The notes beneath the pieces are model-generated. The model searched no databases. It saw only the letters and a program-made list of their open reading frames with translations, and had not been told where the DNA came from. Positions 45,510 through 54,900 of a DNA stretch of 64,000 bases are shown here, piece by piece. Position 1 is the first letter of the stretch, and every line of letters starts with the position of its first letter. Source of the DNA: Anaerococcus jeddahensis (GTDB lineage Bacteria; Bacillota; Clostridia; Tissierellales; Peptoniphilaceae); contig NZ_CWHU01000005.1 of the NCBI RefSeq assembly GCF_001182725.1, positions 372,001-436,000 of the forward strand, written 5' to 3'. The translations under genes and the position numbers were made by a program.

Positions 45510-46751
45510 ATAAACATTTTAAACTTAATATTCAAGTCGAGAGACAAACCTAAAGACGGGGAGAGGATATCTTCATCGTCTTTTTTATTTGGGAGAACAA
45601 CAGCAGGAAGGAATGTCAACGAATTTACTGCCATGCAAATGACGGCAGTTTATTCATGTGTGAGAGTTCTTGCTGAAACCTTAGCAGGACTTCCACTTCA
45701 TCTATATAAAAGAGGGGATTCAAACTCAAAAGAAAAAGCTAAAGATCACGCCATATATTTTCTTTTGCACGATGAACCAAATACTGAAATGACTTCATTT
45801 GTTTTTAGAGAAACACTAATGACCCACCTTTTATTGTGGGGTAATGCCTATGCTCAGATTATTCGTAATGGAAGAAATGAGGTCATTGAACTTTATCCAT
45901 TAATGCCAAACAAGATGACTGTTATGAGAAGTGAAGATGGAGAAATCTTCTATAAATACAATCACAAATCAGAAGAAGTTTATCTTTTAAAAGAAGATGT
46001 TCTTCACATACCAGGACTTGGTTTTGATGGACTCATAGGATACTCGCCAATCACCATGGCTAAAAATGCAATTGGAATGGCTATGGCTTGTGAAGATTAT
46101 GGTGCATCATTCTTTCAAAATGGAGCACAACCAGGTGGGGTTTTAGAGCATCCAGGAGTTATTAAAGATCCAGAAAGAGTTAGAGCGTCATGGAATGCAG
46201 CCTTTCAGGGGCCTAAGAACGCCAACAAAGTGGCTGTACTTGAAGAAGGGATGAAATACCAACCCATAGCCATAGCACCAAGTGAGGCCCAATTTTTGGA
46301 AACAAGAAAGTTTCAGTTAAATGAGATAGCAAGAATATTCAGAATACCACCTCATATGATTGGCGACTTGGAGAAGTCGTCATTTTCAAATATAGAACAA
46401 CAGTCACTTGAATTTGTTAAATACACTCTTGATCCTTGGATTGTTCGTTGGGAGCAATCCTTAGAAAGAGCACTACTAACAAAGAAAGAAAAGGAATCCT
46501 ACTTTATTAAATTCAACCTTGACGGACTTCTAAGAGGAGACTATGAATCAAGAATGAATGGATATGCTGTAGGAAGACAGAATGGGTGGATGAGTGCAAA
46601 TGACATAAGAGAATTAGAAAACCTAGATAGGATATCAGCTGAAGAAGGTGGAGACCTATATCTTGTAAATGGAAATATGCTACCACTTGATAAAGCTGGT
46701 AGTTTTTATCAGCAGAAAGGAGAAGAAATAAATCCTAATGAAGAACAATAA
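45510..46751 (+). CDS. Phage portal protein, HK97 family
   Basis: A portal protein of about 413 residues: NEFTAMQMTAVYSCVRVLAETLAGLPLHLYKR, HLLLWGNAYAQIIRNG, FNLDGLLRGDYESRMNGYAVGRQNGWMSANDIRELENL. The start is unusual. AGGAGGTG (45497-45504) is seven nt before ATA 45510, from which the protein begins like relatives (x-NILNLIFKSRDK). An ATG at 45483 is in frame but has no ribosome binding site. It overlaps the protease gene by 14 nt. Confidence 0.9.
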   Translation: MNILNLIFKSRDKPKDGERISSSSFLFGRTTAGRNVNEFTAMQMTAVYSCVRVLAETLAGLPLHLYKRGDSNSKEKAKDHAIYFLLHDEPNTEMTSFVFRETLMTHLLLWGNAYAQIIRNGRNEVIELYPLMPNKMTVMRSEDGEIFYKYNHKSEEVYLLKEDVLHIPGLGFDGLIGYSPITMAKNAIGMAMACEDYGASFFQNGAQPGGVLEHPGVIKDPERVRASWNAAFQGPKNANKVAVLEEGMKYQPIAIAPSEAQFLETRKFQLNEIARIFRIPPHMIGDLEKSSFSNIEQQSLEFVKYTLDPWIVRWEQSLERALLTKKEKESYFIKFNLDGLLRGDYESRMNGYAVGRQNGWMSANDIRELENLDRISAEEGGDLYLVNGNMLPLDKAGSFYQQKGEEINPNEEQ

Positions 46752-47424
46752 AATATTTTGGAATTGGAATAAGGATTCAAATGAACTTTATATAGATGGA
46801 GTTATTGCAGAAGAGTCTTGGTTTGATGATGAAATCACTCCAAGGCTCTTTTTTGAAGAATTAAAAAACAAAAGTGGAGATATAACTGTGTGGATCAACT
46901 CCCCTGGTGGAGATTGTATAGCTGCATCGAGAATTTACACCATGCTTTTGGAGCACAAGGGAAATGTGACCATTAAGATTGATGGGCTTGCAGCATCAGC
47001 AGCATCAGTCATTGCCATGGCAGGAACTGAAGTATTGATGAGTCCTACTTCATTAATGATGATTCACAATCCCTTAACTGTGGCAATTGGCGACTCAAAA
47101 GAGATGCAAAAAGCCATAGATATGTTAAAGGAAGTTAAGGAATCAATCATCAATGCTTATGAGATTAAGACAGGTTTATCCAGAGAAGAGATTTCTAATC
47201 TAATGGATGGGGAGACTTGGTTTGATAAGAATAAGGCTATTGAGATGGGTTTTTGTGATGGAACTCTTACTGACAAAAGAAAAGATGAGAAAGTTACGAA
47301 CATGGTCTTTTCAAGGCGAGCAGTTACAAATTCACTTTTAACAAAGATAAATAAAGAAGTAAAGACTCATTCAATGAGTGAGGTAGAAGAAAGATTAAAC
47401 AAAATTAAAAATACTTGGAGGTAA
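46738..47424 (+). CDS. ClpP-like head maturation protease
   Basis: A 228-residue serine protease of the ClpP/S14 class. It has WINSPGGDCIAASRIYTML, the nucleophile region DGLAASAASVIAMAG, and the catalytic His in LMMIHNPLT; a catalytic Asp is expected near ETWFDKNKAIEMGFCD. It trims the capsid precursor during prohead assembly. It starts inside the portal gene end, and the capsid gene follows 4 nt later. Confidence 0.93.
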   Translation: MKNNKIFWNWNKDSNELYIDGVIAEESWFDDEITPRLFFEELKNKSGDITVWINSPGGDCIAASRIYTMLLEHKGNVTIKIDGLAASAASVIAMAGTEVLMSPTSLMMIHNPLTVAIGDSKEMQKAIDMLKEVKESIINAYEIKTGLSREEISNLMDGETWFDKNKAIEMGFCDGTLTDKRKDEKVTNMVFSRRAVTNSLLTKINKEVKTHSMSEVEERLNKIKNTWR

Positions 47425-47428
47425 TTAT

Positions 47429-48619
47429 ATGAACTTAAAAGAACTAATGGAAAAGAGAACTAAAGCTTGGGATGAGGCAAAAGCATTTGCTGAATCTAAA
47501 AAAGATGAAAAGGGTCTAATGTCTGATGAAGACTTTAAGACATATGAAGAGATGGAAAGAACTATCGAGAATTACACTCGTGAAATGGAAAGAAAGAAGA
47601 GGGAAGAAGAAATGGATAAATCCTTGGAAAAACCTACTACTCAAGCACTAACAAATGAGCCCGCTACATTTAATGAAGAAGATAAACCAATGAGAGCTAG
47701 AAATGTCTATAAGAAGTCTATGATGAAAGCATTAAGAACTAACTTTAGAGATATTTCAAATGAATTAAAAGTAGGTACAGATGAAAGTGGTGGATATTTA
47801 GTTCCAGAAGAAATGGAAACAGATATTGTAAATGGTCTTGAAAATGAAAATATTGTAAGAAAATTAGCTACAAAAGTTCAAACTTCAGGACTTCATAAAA
47901 TCAATATTGCAGCTACAAAGCCAGCAGCCCTATGGGTTGAAGAAGGTGGCCAACTTACATTTGGAGATGGTACATTTGATCAAGTATCTCTTGATGCACA
48001 CAAACTCCATGTTGGTATTAAAGTTACTGAAGAACTTCTATATGATGCAGCCTTTAATTTAGAAAAATACATCACTGAAGAATTTACTAGAGCACTAGCT
48101 AATGCTGAAGAAGATGCTTTCTTAAATGGAGATGGAGTAAATAAGCCTACAGGAATTTTTGACTCTAAAAAGGGTGGAGAACTTGGTGTAACAACAAAGG
48201 CTCAAACAATTACTGCAGATGAATTAATTGACTTAGTTTACTCTCTAGATAGACCATATAGAAAGAAAGCAGCTTTCATTTTAAATGATGCAACAGTTGC
48301 TCAGATTAGAAAGCTTAAGGACGTTAATGGTGCATATATTTGGCAACCATCACTTAAAGATGGAGAACCAGATAGACTTTTAGGATATCCTGCTTACACA
48401 TCTGCCTTTGCTCCAAAAGCTGAAAAAGGGAAACTTGCAGTAGCCTTTGGCGATTTTTCTTATTACAAGATTGGAGATAGAGGGAATAGATCTTTCCAAG
48501 ACTTAAAGGAACTATTTGCAGGCAATGGCATGGTTGGTTTCTTAGGCAAAGAAAGAGTAGATGGAATCCTTGTTTTAAGAGAAGCAGTTAAACTATTAAA
48601 AATCGGTGCTACTGCCTAG
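47429..48619 (+). CDS. Major capsid protein, HK97 fold
   Basis: A 396-residue capsid precursor. The N-terminal ~105 residues are a charged, coiled-coil delta domain (ELMEKRTKAWDEAKAF...). After it comes the HK97-fold core, with ELKVGTDESGGYLVPEEMETDI, GINKPTG-type GDGVNKPTGIF and LLGYPAYTSAFAP. The protease is expected to remove the delta domain. It lies in the standard portal-protease-capsid order. Confidence 0.94.
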   Translation: MNLKELMEKRTKAWDEAKAFAESKKDEKGLMSDEDFKTYEEMERTIENYTREMERKKREEEMDKSLEKPTTQALTNEPATFNEEDKPMRARNVYKKSMMKALRTNFRDISNELKVGTDESGGYLVPEEMETDIVNGLENENIVRKLATKVQTSGLHKINIAATKPAALWVEEGGQLTFGDGTFDQVSLDAHKLHVGIKVTEELLYDAAFNLEKYITEEFTRALANAEEDAFLNGDGVNKPTGIFDSKKGGELGVTTKAQTITADELIDLVYSLDRPYRKKAAFILNDATVAQIRKLKDVNGAYIWQPSLKDGEPDRLLGYPAYTSAFAPKAEKGKLAVAFGDFSYYKIGDRGNRSFQDLKELFAGNGMVGFLGKERVDGILVLREAVKLLKIGATA

Positions 48620-48629
48620 GGAGTAAACT

Positions 48630-48902
48630 ATGATTACTCTTGAAGAGGCAAAGTCCTATTTAAGGGTGGATTTTGATGATGAGGATGAGATGATTAATTC
48701 TCTCATCCAATCATCAATAAAGCACTCCATGGATGTAGCCAGGGTTAATAGCGAAGAAGATCTTTCTAAAAATCCAAATGGAAAGATAGCCGTCCTCTAT
48801 ATGACAGCTTATCTTTATGAACATAGGGAAGAGGCAGATTATTCTGAATTAAACTTAACTCTAAGGGCTTTATTATTTGGAATGAGAAAGGCTGAGTTCT
48901 AA
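48630..48902 (+). CDS. Head-tail connector protein (gp6-like)
   Basis: A 90-residue helical connector of the HK97 gp6/YqbG type (ITLEEAKSYLRVDFDDEDEMINSLIQSSI), which docks under the portal. Its stop overlaps the next start (TAATG). The order capsid, connector, head closure, gp10 supports the assignment. Confidence 0.85.
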   Translation: MITLEEAKSYLRVDFDDEDEMINSLIQSSIKHSMDVARVNSEEDLSKNPNGKIAVLYMTAYLYEHREEADYSELNLTLRALLFGMRKAEF

Positions 48903-49234
48903 TGAGGATATCGGATTTAAACAGAAAAATAACCTTTCAAAATAAAAATGTTGAGGTAGATGAAATTGGTAACCATAAATCAGTATGGATGGACTATCTA
49001 ACAACATCAGCCTATATATCTTTTCAAGGTAAAGGCGAAGAAGTTTTTCTTGGGATGGAAGTAGACAGGTCAGATATTTCTTTTACTGTAAGATTTCAAA
49101 ATAGGTTGAAGAATATTAACACTTCAGAGTACAGGATTCTATTTGAAGATGAAAAGTACAATATCATCTCGATTGATTTTATGAACTACAAGAACAAATA
49201 TATAAAGTTTAGGTGTAGGAAGGTGAGTAGGTGA
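48902..49234 (+). CDS. Phage head closure protein
   Basis: A 110-residue beta-rich protein of the SPP1 gp16-like head closure group (RISDLNRKITFQNKNVEVDEIGNHKSVW). It starts at the last base of the upstream stop codon. Position and size fit the stopper protein of siphoviruses. Confidence 0.8.
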   Translation: MRISDLNRKITFQNKNVEVDEIGNHKSVWMDYLTTSAYISFQGKGEEVFLGMEVDRSDISFTVRFQNRLKNINTSEYRILFEDEKYNIISIDFMNYKNKYIKFRCRKVSR

Positions 49235-49611
49235 ACGTAAAAATTGAAAACCTCGCCAGTGAAATAATGAAAGGCTTAGAAGAATATTCTGATATGGCAA
49301 CAGATGAAGTCAAAAAGGAAGTCAAAAAGGCTGGTAGCAATATTAGAAAAGACATACAAGAAAATGCACCTGTAGGAGAAACAAAGAAATATTCTAAATC
49401 TTGGTCAGTAAAAACTATAAAAGAATCTTCGAACTCAATAGAACTTGTGGTCCATTCAAGAAATAGATACCAACTGGCTCATCTACTTGAGAAAGGCCAT
49501 GTTCTTAGGCAGGGAGGAAGAGTGTCTGCTAAGCCTCATATTGGACCAGCTGAGGAGAAAGGAATCAGAGAATTGGAAGAAAATATAATGAGGAAATTAC
49601 AAGATGGATAG
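49231..49611 (+). CDS. HK97 gp10-type tail-connector protein
   Basis: A 126-residue protein of the HK97-gp10 family (KVKKAGSNIRKDIQENAPVGETKKYSKSWSVK-like middle, then LLEKGHVLRQGGRVSAKPHIGPA). It starts with GTG overlapping the head closure stop (GTGA). It probably forms part of the tail completion complex. Confidence 0.85.
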   Translation: MNVKIENLASEIMKGLEEYSDMATDEVKKEVKKAGSNIRKDIQENAPVGETKKYSKSWSVKTIKESSNSIELVVHSRNRYQLAHLLEKGHVLRQGGRVSAKPHIGPAEEKGIRELEENIMRKLQDG

Positions 49612-49930
49612 GCTATTAAAAATAATTGAAGAGATTGGACTTCCCTTTGCATACTCGCACTTTGCTGAAGGAGAAAGTCCAGACCCACCATTTTTGGTTT
49701 ATCTATTTCCAAAGAATAAACACTTTGGTGCAGATGGAGTAGTTTTCTATAAAAATACTCAGATAGACTTAGAACTTTACACTGATAAGAAAGATTTAAA
49801 ATTAGAAGAAAAGATAGAAGAGATACTTGATAGAGAAAAAATCTATTATGAAAAATCTGAAGTTTGGATTGAATCAGAAAGATTTTATGAAGTTCTCTAT
49901 GAATTTACTATGGAGGTAAAAAATGGCTAA
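49604..49930 (+). CDS. Tail completion-like protein
   Basis: A 108-residue protein (LLKIIEEIGLPFAYSHFAEGESPDPPFLVYLFP...) in the position of the tail terminator protein of siphoviruses, just before the major tail gene. The DPPFLVYLFP stretch is common in such small proteins. It overlaps the gp10-like gene by 8 nt, and its last codons overlap a partial copy of the major tail start. Confidence 0.72.
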   Translation: MDRLLKIIEEIGLPFAYSHFAEGESPDPPFLVYLFPKNKHFGADGVVFYKNTQIDLELYTDKKDLKLEEKIEEILDREKIYYEKSEVWIESERFYEVLYEFTMEVKNG

Positions 49931-50102
49931 TAAAGTTAAATTTAATATTTGTAATGTTAATGACCTAACCCCACGAGCATTGCGAGTGGAAGGTAGGTCA
50001 GATGTCACGCAATCCAATTCTCTGCGACTGATAAGGAGCGAAGAGAATTGTGATGGAGCTGACTCACTACAATTTATGGGAGGTAACAATTATGGCAAAT
50101 AA
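49923..50102 (+). pseudogene. Truncated extra copy of the major tail protein start
   Basis: A 59-codon open frame begins MANKVKFNICNV, the same first 12 residues as the real major tail gene at 50092, then runs into unrelated sequence (NDLTPRALRVEGRSD...) and stops inside the second copy. It has its own GGAGG site. The 12 shared codons differ at five third positions, all synonymous. Either it is a decayed duplicate or a short leader peptide is still made. Confidence 0.65.
49965..50073. other. Compositionally distinct insert between tail gene starts
   Basis: About 109 nt between the two copies of the tail gene start look less AT-rich (roughly half G+C by eye) than their surroundings. They contain complementary arms CAATTCTCT / AGAGAATTG and CCAC / GTGG. 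No tRNA or known element was recognised. Confidence 0.55.
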
Positions 50103-50688
50103 GGTAAAGTTTAATATTTGTAATGTACACTACGCTCTCTTCGATAAAGCTGAAGAGGGCGTTATTAAATATAAGACACCAGTTCCAATGCCTGGTGCTG
50201 TTTCAATTTCATTAGATCCAAATGGAGAGCCTGAAAGCTTTTATGCAGATGGAATTGAATACTACACTATTTCAAACAATATGGGATATGACGGAGATTT
50301 AGAAATCGCCCTTATTCCAGAATCCTTTAGGACTGATGTTTTGATGGAAAAATCAGATTCTAACAAAGTTCTTATTGAGTCTTCAAATTCTGAAACTGCA
50401 AACTTTGCACTGTTATTTGAGTTTGATGGTGACCAAAAGAAAATCCGTCATGTCATGTATAACTGCTCAGCAGCAAGACCTACTCTTGAAGGAGAAACCA
50501 ACGAGGAATCAAGAGAAGTTCAACCAGAAACCTTATCTATTCAAGCAAGACCACTTCCAAATGGAAATGTAAAGGCTAGAACAGGTGAAGAAACTACGAA
50601 GGAAACTTACGATGGTTGGTATAAGTCAGTCTATATGCCAACAGAAACGACAGTAACACCTTCAAGAGCAAGTGTTGGAGGTAAATAA
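50092..50688 (+). CDS. Major tail protein, phi13 type
   Basis: A 198-residue major tail tube protein of the phi13 family (MANKVKFNICNVHYALFD, PVPMPGAVSISLDPNGEPESFYADGIEYYTI, GYDGDLEIALIPESF). The start ATG 50092 has GGGAGG eight nt upstream. An in-frame GTG-ATG at 50050 behind AAGGAG could give a form with 14 more residues. The chaperone gene follows in 2 nt. Confidence 0.9.
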   Translation: MANKVKFNICNVHYALFDKAEEGVIKYKTPVPMPGAVSISLDPNGEPESFYADGIEYYTISNNMGYDGDLEIALIPESFRTDVLMEKSDSNKVLIESSNSETANFALLFEFDGDQKKIRHVMYNCSAARPTLEGETNEESREVQPETLSIQARPLPNGNVKARTGEETTKETYDGWYKSVYMPTETTVTPSRASVGGK

Positions 50689-50690
50689 AT

Positions 50691-51047
50691 ATGGCACTAA
50701 CCAAGAAAATTCAAATCGATGGGAAAGAAGTTGTTTTCCGTGCATCAGCAGCTATCCCAAGAATCTATAGATTAAAGTTTGGTCGAGATATCTTCAAAGA
50801 CTTAATGGAACTTGAAAAATCCATGAAGAACAATGATGAAGACAAATCTAATCTTGACATAGGTTCACTTGAGTTGTTTGAAAATATAGCCTATGTAATG
50901 GCAAAGCATGGAGATAAATCTGTGCCAGATAGTCCTGAAGAATGGTTGGATAATTTCTCAACCTTTTCAATTTACCAAATTCTACCTCAGTTAATTGAGT
51001 TATGGGGACTTAACATCAAGTCGGAAGAAGTTCCTAAAAAAAAGTAA
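50691..51047 (+). CDS. Tail assembly chaperone (gpG-like)
   Basis: A 118-residue gpG-type chaperone that coats the tape measure protein during tail assembly (KKIQIDGKEVVFRASAAIPRIYRLKFGRDIFKDLMELEK and LIELWGLNIKSEEVPKKK). The gene ends in CCT-AAA-AAA-AAG-TAA, which contains the slippery heptamer A-AAA-AAG just before the stop, so part of the ribosomes should shift -1 and make the longer gpGT form. Confidence 0.88.
   Translation: MALTKKIQIDGKEVVFRASAAIPRIYRLKFGRDIFKDLMELEKSMKNNDEDKSNLDIGSLELFENIAYVMAKHGDKSVPDSPEEWLDNFSTFSIYQILPQLIELWGLNIKSEEVPKKK
51038..51044 (+). promoter_or_regulatory. -1 ribosomal frameshift site A-AAA-AAG
   Basis: The heptamer is in the zero-frame register X-XXY-YYZ, identical to the efficient dnaX signal, and is followed at once by the zero-frame UAA. 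The -1 frame stays open for 61 codons. Confidence 0.85.
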
Positions 51048-51229
51048 GACCAACAGAAAGACCAATGACTACACCCTTGTTTCTATTAAGGGCTGTAGAA
51101 TTAGGTCTTTCTGTTTCTGATTTATCCCTACTAACAATTGGACTTGTAAATGATATGTTCACAGAAAAGAATAACGATGACTATAAATACAAAGAAGTAG
51201 CTACGCAAGAAGACTTCGATAAATTTTAA
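51044..51229 (+). CDS. gpT-like extension reached by -1 frameshift
   Basis: A 61-codon open frame (VRPTERPMTTPLFLLRAVELGLSVSDLSLLTIGLVNDMF...DFDKF) has no ribosome binding site of its own and continues the gpG frame after a -1 shift, giving a fusion of about 179 residues. LSVSDLSLLTIGLVNDMF is typical of gpT-like tail chaperone extensions. Its stop TAA overlaps the stop codon of the convergent toxin gene. Confidence 0.82.
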   Translation, partial: VRPTERPMTTPLFLLRAVELGLSVSDLSLLTIGLVNDMFTEKNNDDYKYKEVATQEDFDKF

Positions 51230-51555
51230 TCCTCAAGCTTAGCTACTCTTTTTTCAGCATCTTTATAGACTTTGGATTCCGCTCTTGCACCGATAATAAT
51301 GACAAGAACTTCATCATCTGATTTTTCCAATTTATAAACGATCCTAAGACCTGAACTCTTAAGTTTAATTTTCATAAGACCAGCAAGCTTAGAATCAGAT
51401 AGGTTAGAAAGAGGCTTGCCATAGCCACCTTCGGTATTAGGAAGAGGATTTATTAAGATCCTCTTAAGTGCTTTATCGACAATTTTTCTTTGAGATCCAT
51501 CTAAGGCTTTATAGTCTTGGATGGCTTCTTTTATAAAGGATAGTTTGTAGTTCAT
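51226..51555 (-). CDS. RelE/ParE-type toxin
   Basis: A 109-residue RelE/ParE superfamily toxin: MNYKLSFIKEAIQDYKALDGSQRKIVDKAL, then GGYGKPLSNL..LAGLMKIKLKSSGLRIVYKLE and IGARAESKVYKDAEKR. RelE-type members cut mRNA on the ribosome, whereas ParE-type members poison gyrase; which applies cannot be said. Its start overlaps the antitoxin stop by 4 nt. It is convergent with the gpGT extension, sharing the stop region. Confidence 0.85.
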   Translation of the reverse strand: MNYKLSFIKEAIQDYKALDGSQRKIVDKALKRILINPLPNTEGGYGKPLSNLSDSKLAGLMKIKLKSSGLRIVYKLEKSDDEVLVIIIGARAESKVYKDAEKRVAKLED

Positions 51556-51875
51556 TCGATTTCGTCCTCATCAAGAGGAGAGACTTCATTTAAATCGATA
51601 TGAAAGGCTTCTTCAAATTCATCTTGAGAAATTAAATCGGATTTATCCATTGATGACATCCTAGTATTGGCAAGCATAAGATCTCTTGCATCTTCGAGCT
51701 CATCAATGAGTTTCGTATATTCATCAGGGGAAACAAGAATGCACTCAGGAGTGTTGTTCTTTAATACGACCTTAGAACCGTTCACTTTGACATCATCAAA
51801 AATACGTCCGGCTAGGCCTCGATTAAATTCAGAAATGGATACAGTCTTGTTGGATAATTCTTTTACAAAATTCAT
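51552..51875 (-). CDS. Phd/YefM-type antitoxin
   Basis: A 107-residue antitoxin with an N-terminal Phd/YefM DNA-binding domain (KTVSISEFNRGLAGRIFDDV, VVLKNNTPECILVSPDEYTKLIDELED) and an acidic C-terminal tail that should bind the toxin. The start was chosen at 51875 behind GAGGTGATAA on the minus strand. It lies directly next to the tape measure start, divergent from it, so autoregulation at its promoter could affect that region. Confidence 0.85.
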   Translation of the reverse strand: MNFVKELSNKTVSISEFNRGLAGRIFDDVKVNGSKVVLKNNTPECILVSPDEYTKLIDELEDARDLMLANTRMSSMDKSDLISQDEFEEAFHIDLNEVSPLDEDEIE

Positions 51876-51964
51876 ACTTATCACCTCAAGATAAGTATAG
51901 CAGAAATCGATAAAAACATCAATAAAAATACTGATAAATATATCTTTAAAAAGGCGGTGAGATA

Positions 51965-54900
51965 TTGGCAAATAGAATAAAAGGGATAACTGTTGAGATT
52001 GGTGGGGATACTACCAAATTACAGACTGCACTAAAACAAGTAAATACTGAAATAAAACATACTCAATCGGAACTGCGTGATGTCAATAAACTTCTAAAAC
52101 TTGACCCTGGAAATACAGAACTTATCTCCCAAAAGCATAAGCTATTAGGACAGACCTTAGAAGAGACAAAGAATAAATTAACCTCTTTAAAAGAGGCACA
52201 AAAACAAGCTGAACAGGCTCTCGCAGAAGGAAAGATTTCCCAAGAACAATATGATGCCCTTAAACGAGAGATTATTGAAACAGAACAAGCCCTTAAATCT
52301 CTAGAAAGGCAAGGGGCAACCACAAATCAGACTCTTCAAAACATAGCTATTACTGGAGAAAAATGGCAAAACACAGGGCAAAATATAGAAAACGTGGGAA
52401 GAAAAATGATGCCAGTATCTCTTGCAGTAGCAGGTCTTGGAGTAGCAGCTGTAAAGACTGCATCAGATTTTGATTCTGGTATGGCAAAGGTAAAAGCAGT
52501 ATCTGGTGCAACAGGGTCCGACTTTGACGCTCTGAGAGAAAAGGCTCGTGAAATGGGAGCCAAGACCAAGTTCTCAGCATCTGAAGCGGCAGAAGCTATG
52601 AACTATATGGCCATGGCTGGTTGGAAAAGTAAAGATATGATTAGTGGTATTGAAGGAGTCATGAACCTTGCTGCAGCTAGTGGTGAGGATCTAGCTACTA
52701 CTTCAGATATTGTCACAGATGCCCTTACAGCCTTTGGTTTAAAAGCAGAAGACTCTTCTCATTTTGCTGATGTTCTTGCTGCTGCATCATCTAATGCCAA
52801 TACCAATGTTTCACTAATGGGTGAGACCTTTAAATATGCTGCACCTATTGCTGGGACACTTGGATATTCAGTTGAAGATACGGCAGTTGCTATTGGTTTA
52901 ATGGCTAACGCAGGAATTAAAGGTTCACAAGCAGGTACAGCTCTAAGAGCTGGACTAACAAGACTCGCATCACCAACTAAAGAAGTTATGAACGGGATGT
53001 CCATGTTAGGCTTATCTATTGAAGATGTACAGGGGCTTTCACTTGATGAGACTCTAAGCACTTTTAGAGTAGCCTTTGCCAATTTAGACGGAACTCAAAA
53101 AGCACAAGCAGCATCCATGATATTTGGTAAAAATGCCATGTCTGGAATGTTGGCAATTATAAATGCCAGTGAGAAAGACTACAACAGTTTGAGTGATGCC
53201 ATATATAACGCAGATGGAACAGCAGAAAAAATGGCTGCTACTATGCAGGATAACCTAGCTGGTCAATTAAAGATCCTACAATCTGCCTTAGAAGAATTAG
53301 CTATATCCTTTGGAGAACTTTTAATGCCTGCTGTTAGAAAAGCAGTAGATATATTAACGAAACTGGTAAATGGACTTAATGCACTTCCAGGACCAGTAAA
53401 AGGTATTATTGCAGGTATCGCCCTTTTTATAGCTGCTCTTGGTCCAGTTCTTATGATTGTAGGAAAACTTATCTGGTCAATAGGAACTATTATGACCAAA
53501 GGACCCCTAATAGTAGGAGGAATTACAAAGATAGTTGGAATCTTTACAGGTACACTTATACCAGCAATCACTGCAGTAGTATCAGCCATTGGTATAGTTC
53601 CTATTGCTATTGGTGCAGTAATAGCTGGACTTGTTCTTTTATGGAAGAAATGTGACTGGTTTAGAGAAGGGGTCATCTCCATATGGGAAACTATTAAGGA
53701 ATCAACTGTTGCCATTTGGAATGGAATAAAAGAATTCTTCGCCAATCTATGGCAAGGAATATCAGAATCTTGGACAAGCACCTGGACTGAAATCACAAGT
53801 TTTCTATCGGAATTTTGGACTGGATTTATTGAAGGGGTGAAGACTACTTGGAAAGGTATCAAGGACTTCTTTGCCAACCTATGGAATGGACTTGCTGAAG
53901 GATGGAATACTATCTGGACATCTATAACAACTTTTCTAACTGAATCTTGGAATACCTTTATTGAGGGAGCCAAGAGTCTATGGCAAAGTTTAGGAGAATT
54001 CTTTACAAGCCTCTGGACGGGAATTCAAACTACTTTTACAAATATATGGACAGCTATTTCAACTACAACTACAGAAGTATTTACAGCAGTTGGTGAGTTT
54101 ATCAGGATTACTTGGGAAGGTGTTAAGACTTTAATTTCAACAGTTCTTGATGCAATCAAAGTAAAAGTTGAAACCATTTGGAATGGACTAAAAGAGTTTT
54201 TAACAACAATCATTACTGCCATTGGAGAATTTATTTCTACATCCTGGACCAATATAAAAACTACAATTGAGACTATCTTGACTTCTATTAAGACAGTCCT
54301 TGAATCAATCTGGAATGGGATAAAGACCTTTATCTCATCAACAATGAATAATATTAAATCCTTTGTTTCATCTGGTTGGAATTCCATAAAGTCGACTATT
54401 TCATCTGCAGTAAATACCGCGAAGTCAGCCGTATCGTCTGCCTTTAATTCTATGAGATCAAGCATTTCATCGACCATGTCAAATATTCAGTCCACTATTA
54501 GAAATGGATTTAATAATGCGGTTAATCATATTAAGAATTTGGCGTCTCAAGCTTATACATGGGGAGCCGATATGATTAACGGAATTGCAAGAGGAATTAG
54601 AAGTGCGATTAGCAATGTGACATCTGCTGTATCTAATGTAGCATCAACTATTAGGTCTTACTTGCACTTCTCTGTACCAGATGTTGGCCCACTTACCGAC
54701 TATGAATCATGGATGCCAGACTTTATGGAAGGTTTATCTAAGGGAATAGAAAAGAGCAGAAGATTGGTCCAATCTTCTATGAAGAATGTAGCAAGCGATA
54801 TGGTTTTAAATCCAAATATATCAACTGTTAGTATGGGTGGACATGATAAAGAATCAGCTATAAATGGAATTGATATAGGTAGACAAATATCCGATGCACT

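Noticed and set aside
49965-50073. tRNA gene in the insert before the major tail gene
   Set aside because: The stretch is less AT-rich and has short stems, but there is no TTCRANYY-type T loop, no acceptor stem and no anticodon arm that fits.
51667-51894. 75-codon plus-strand frame opposite the antitoxin gene
   Set aside because: It is antisense to a gene with a clear Phd/YefM domain and good ribosome binding site, and it has no recognisable product.
53263-53973. 236-codon minus-strand open frame inside the tape measure gene
   Set aside because: It lies fully inside a well-supported gene. Its sequence follows the complement of the Trp/hydrophobic repeats and has no start signal.
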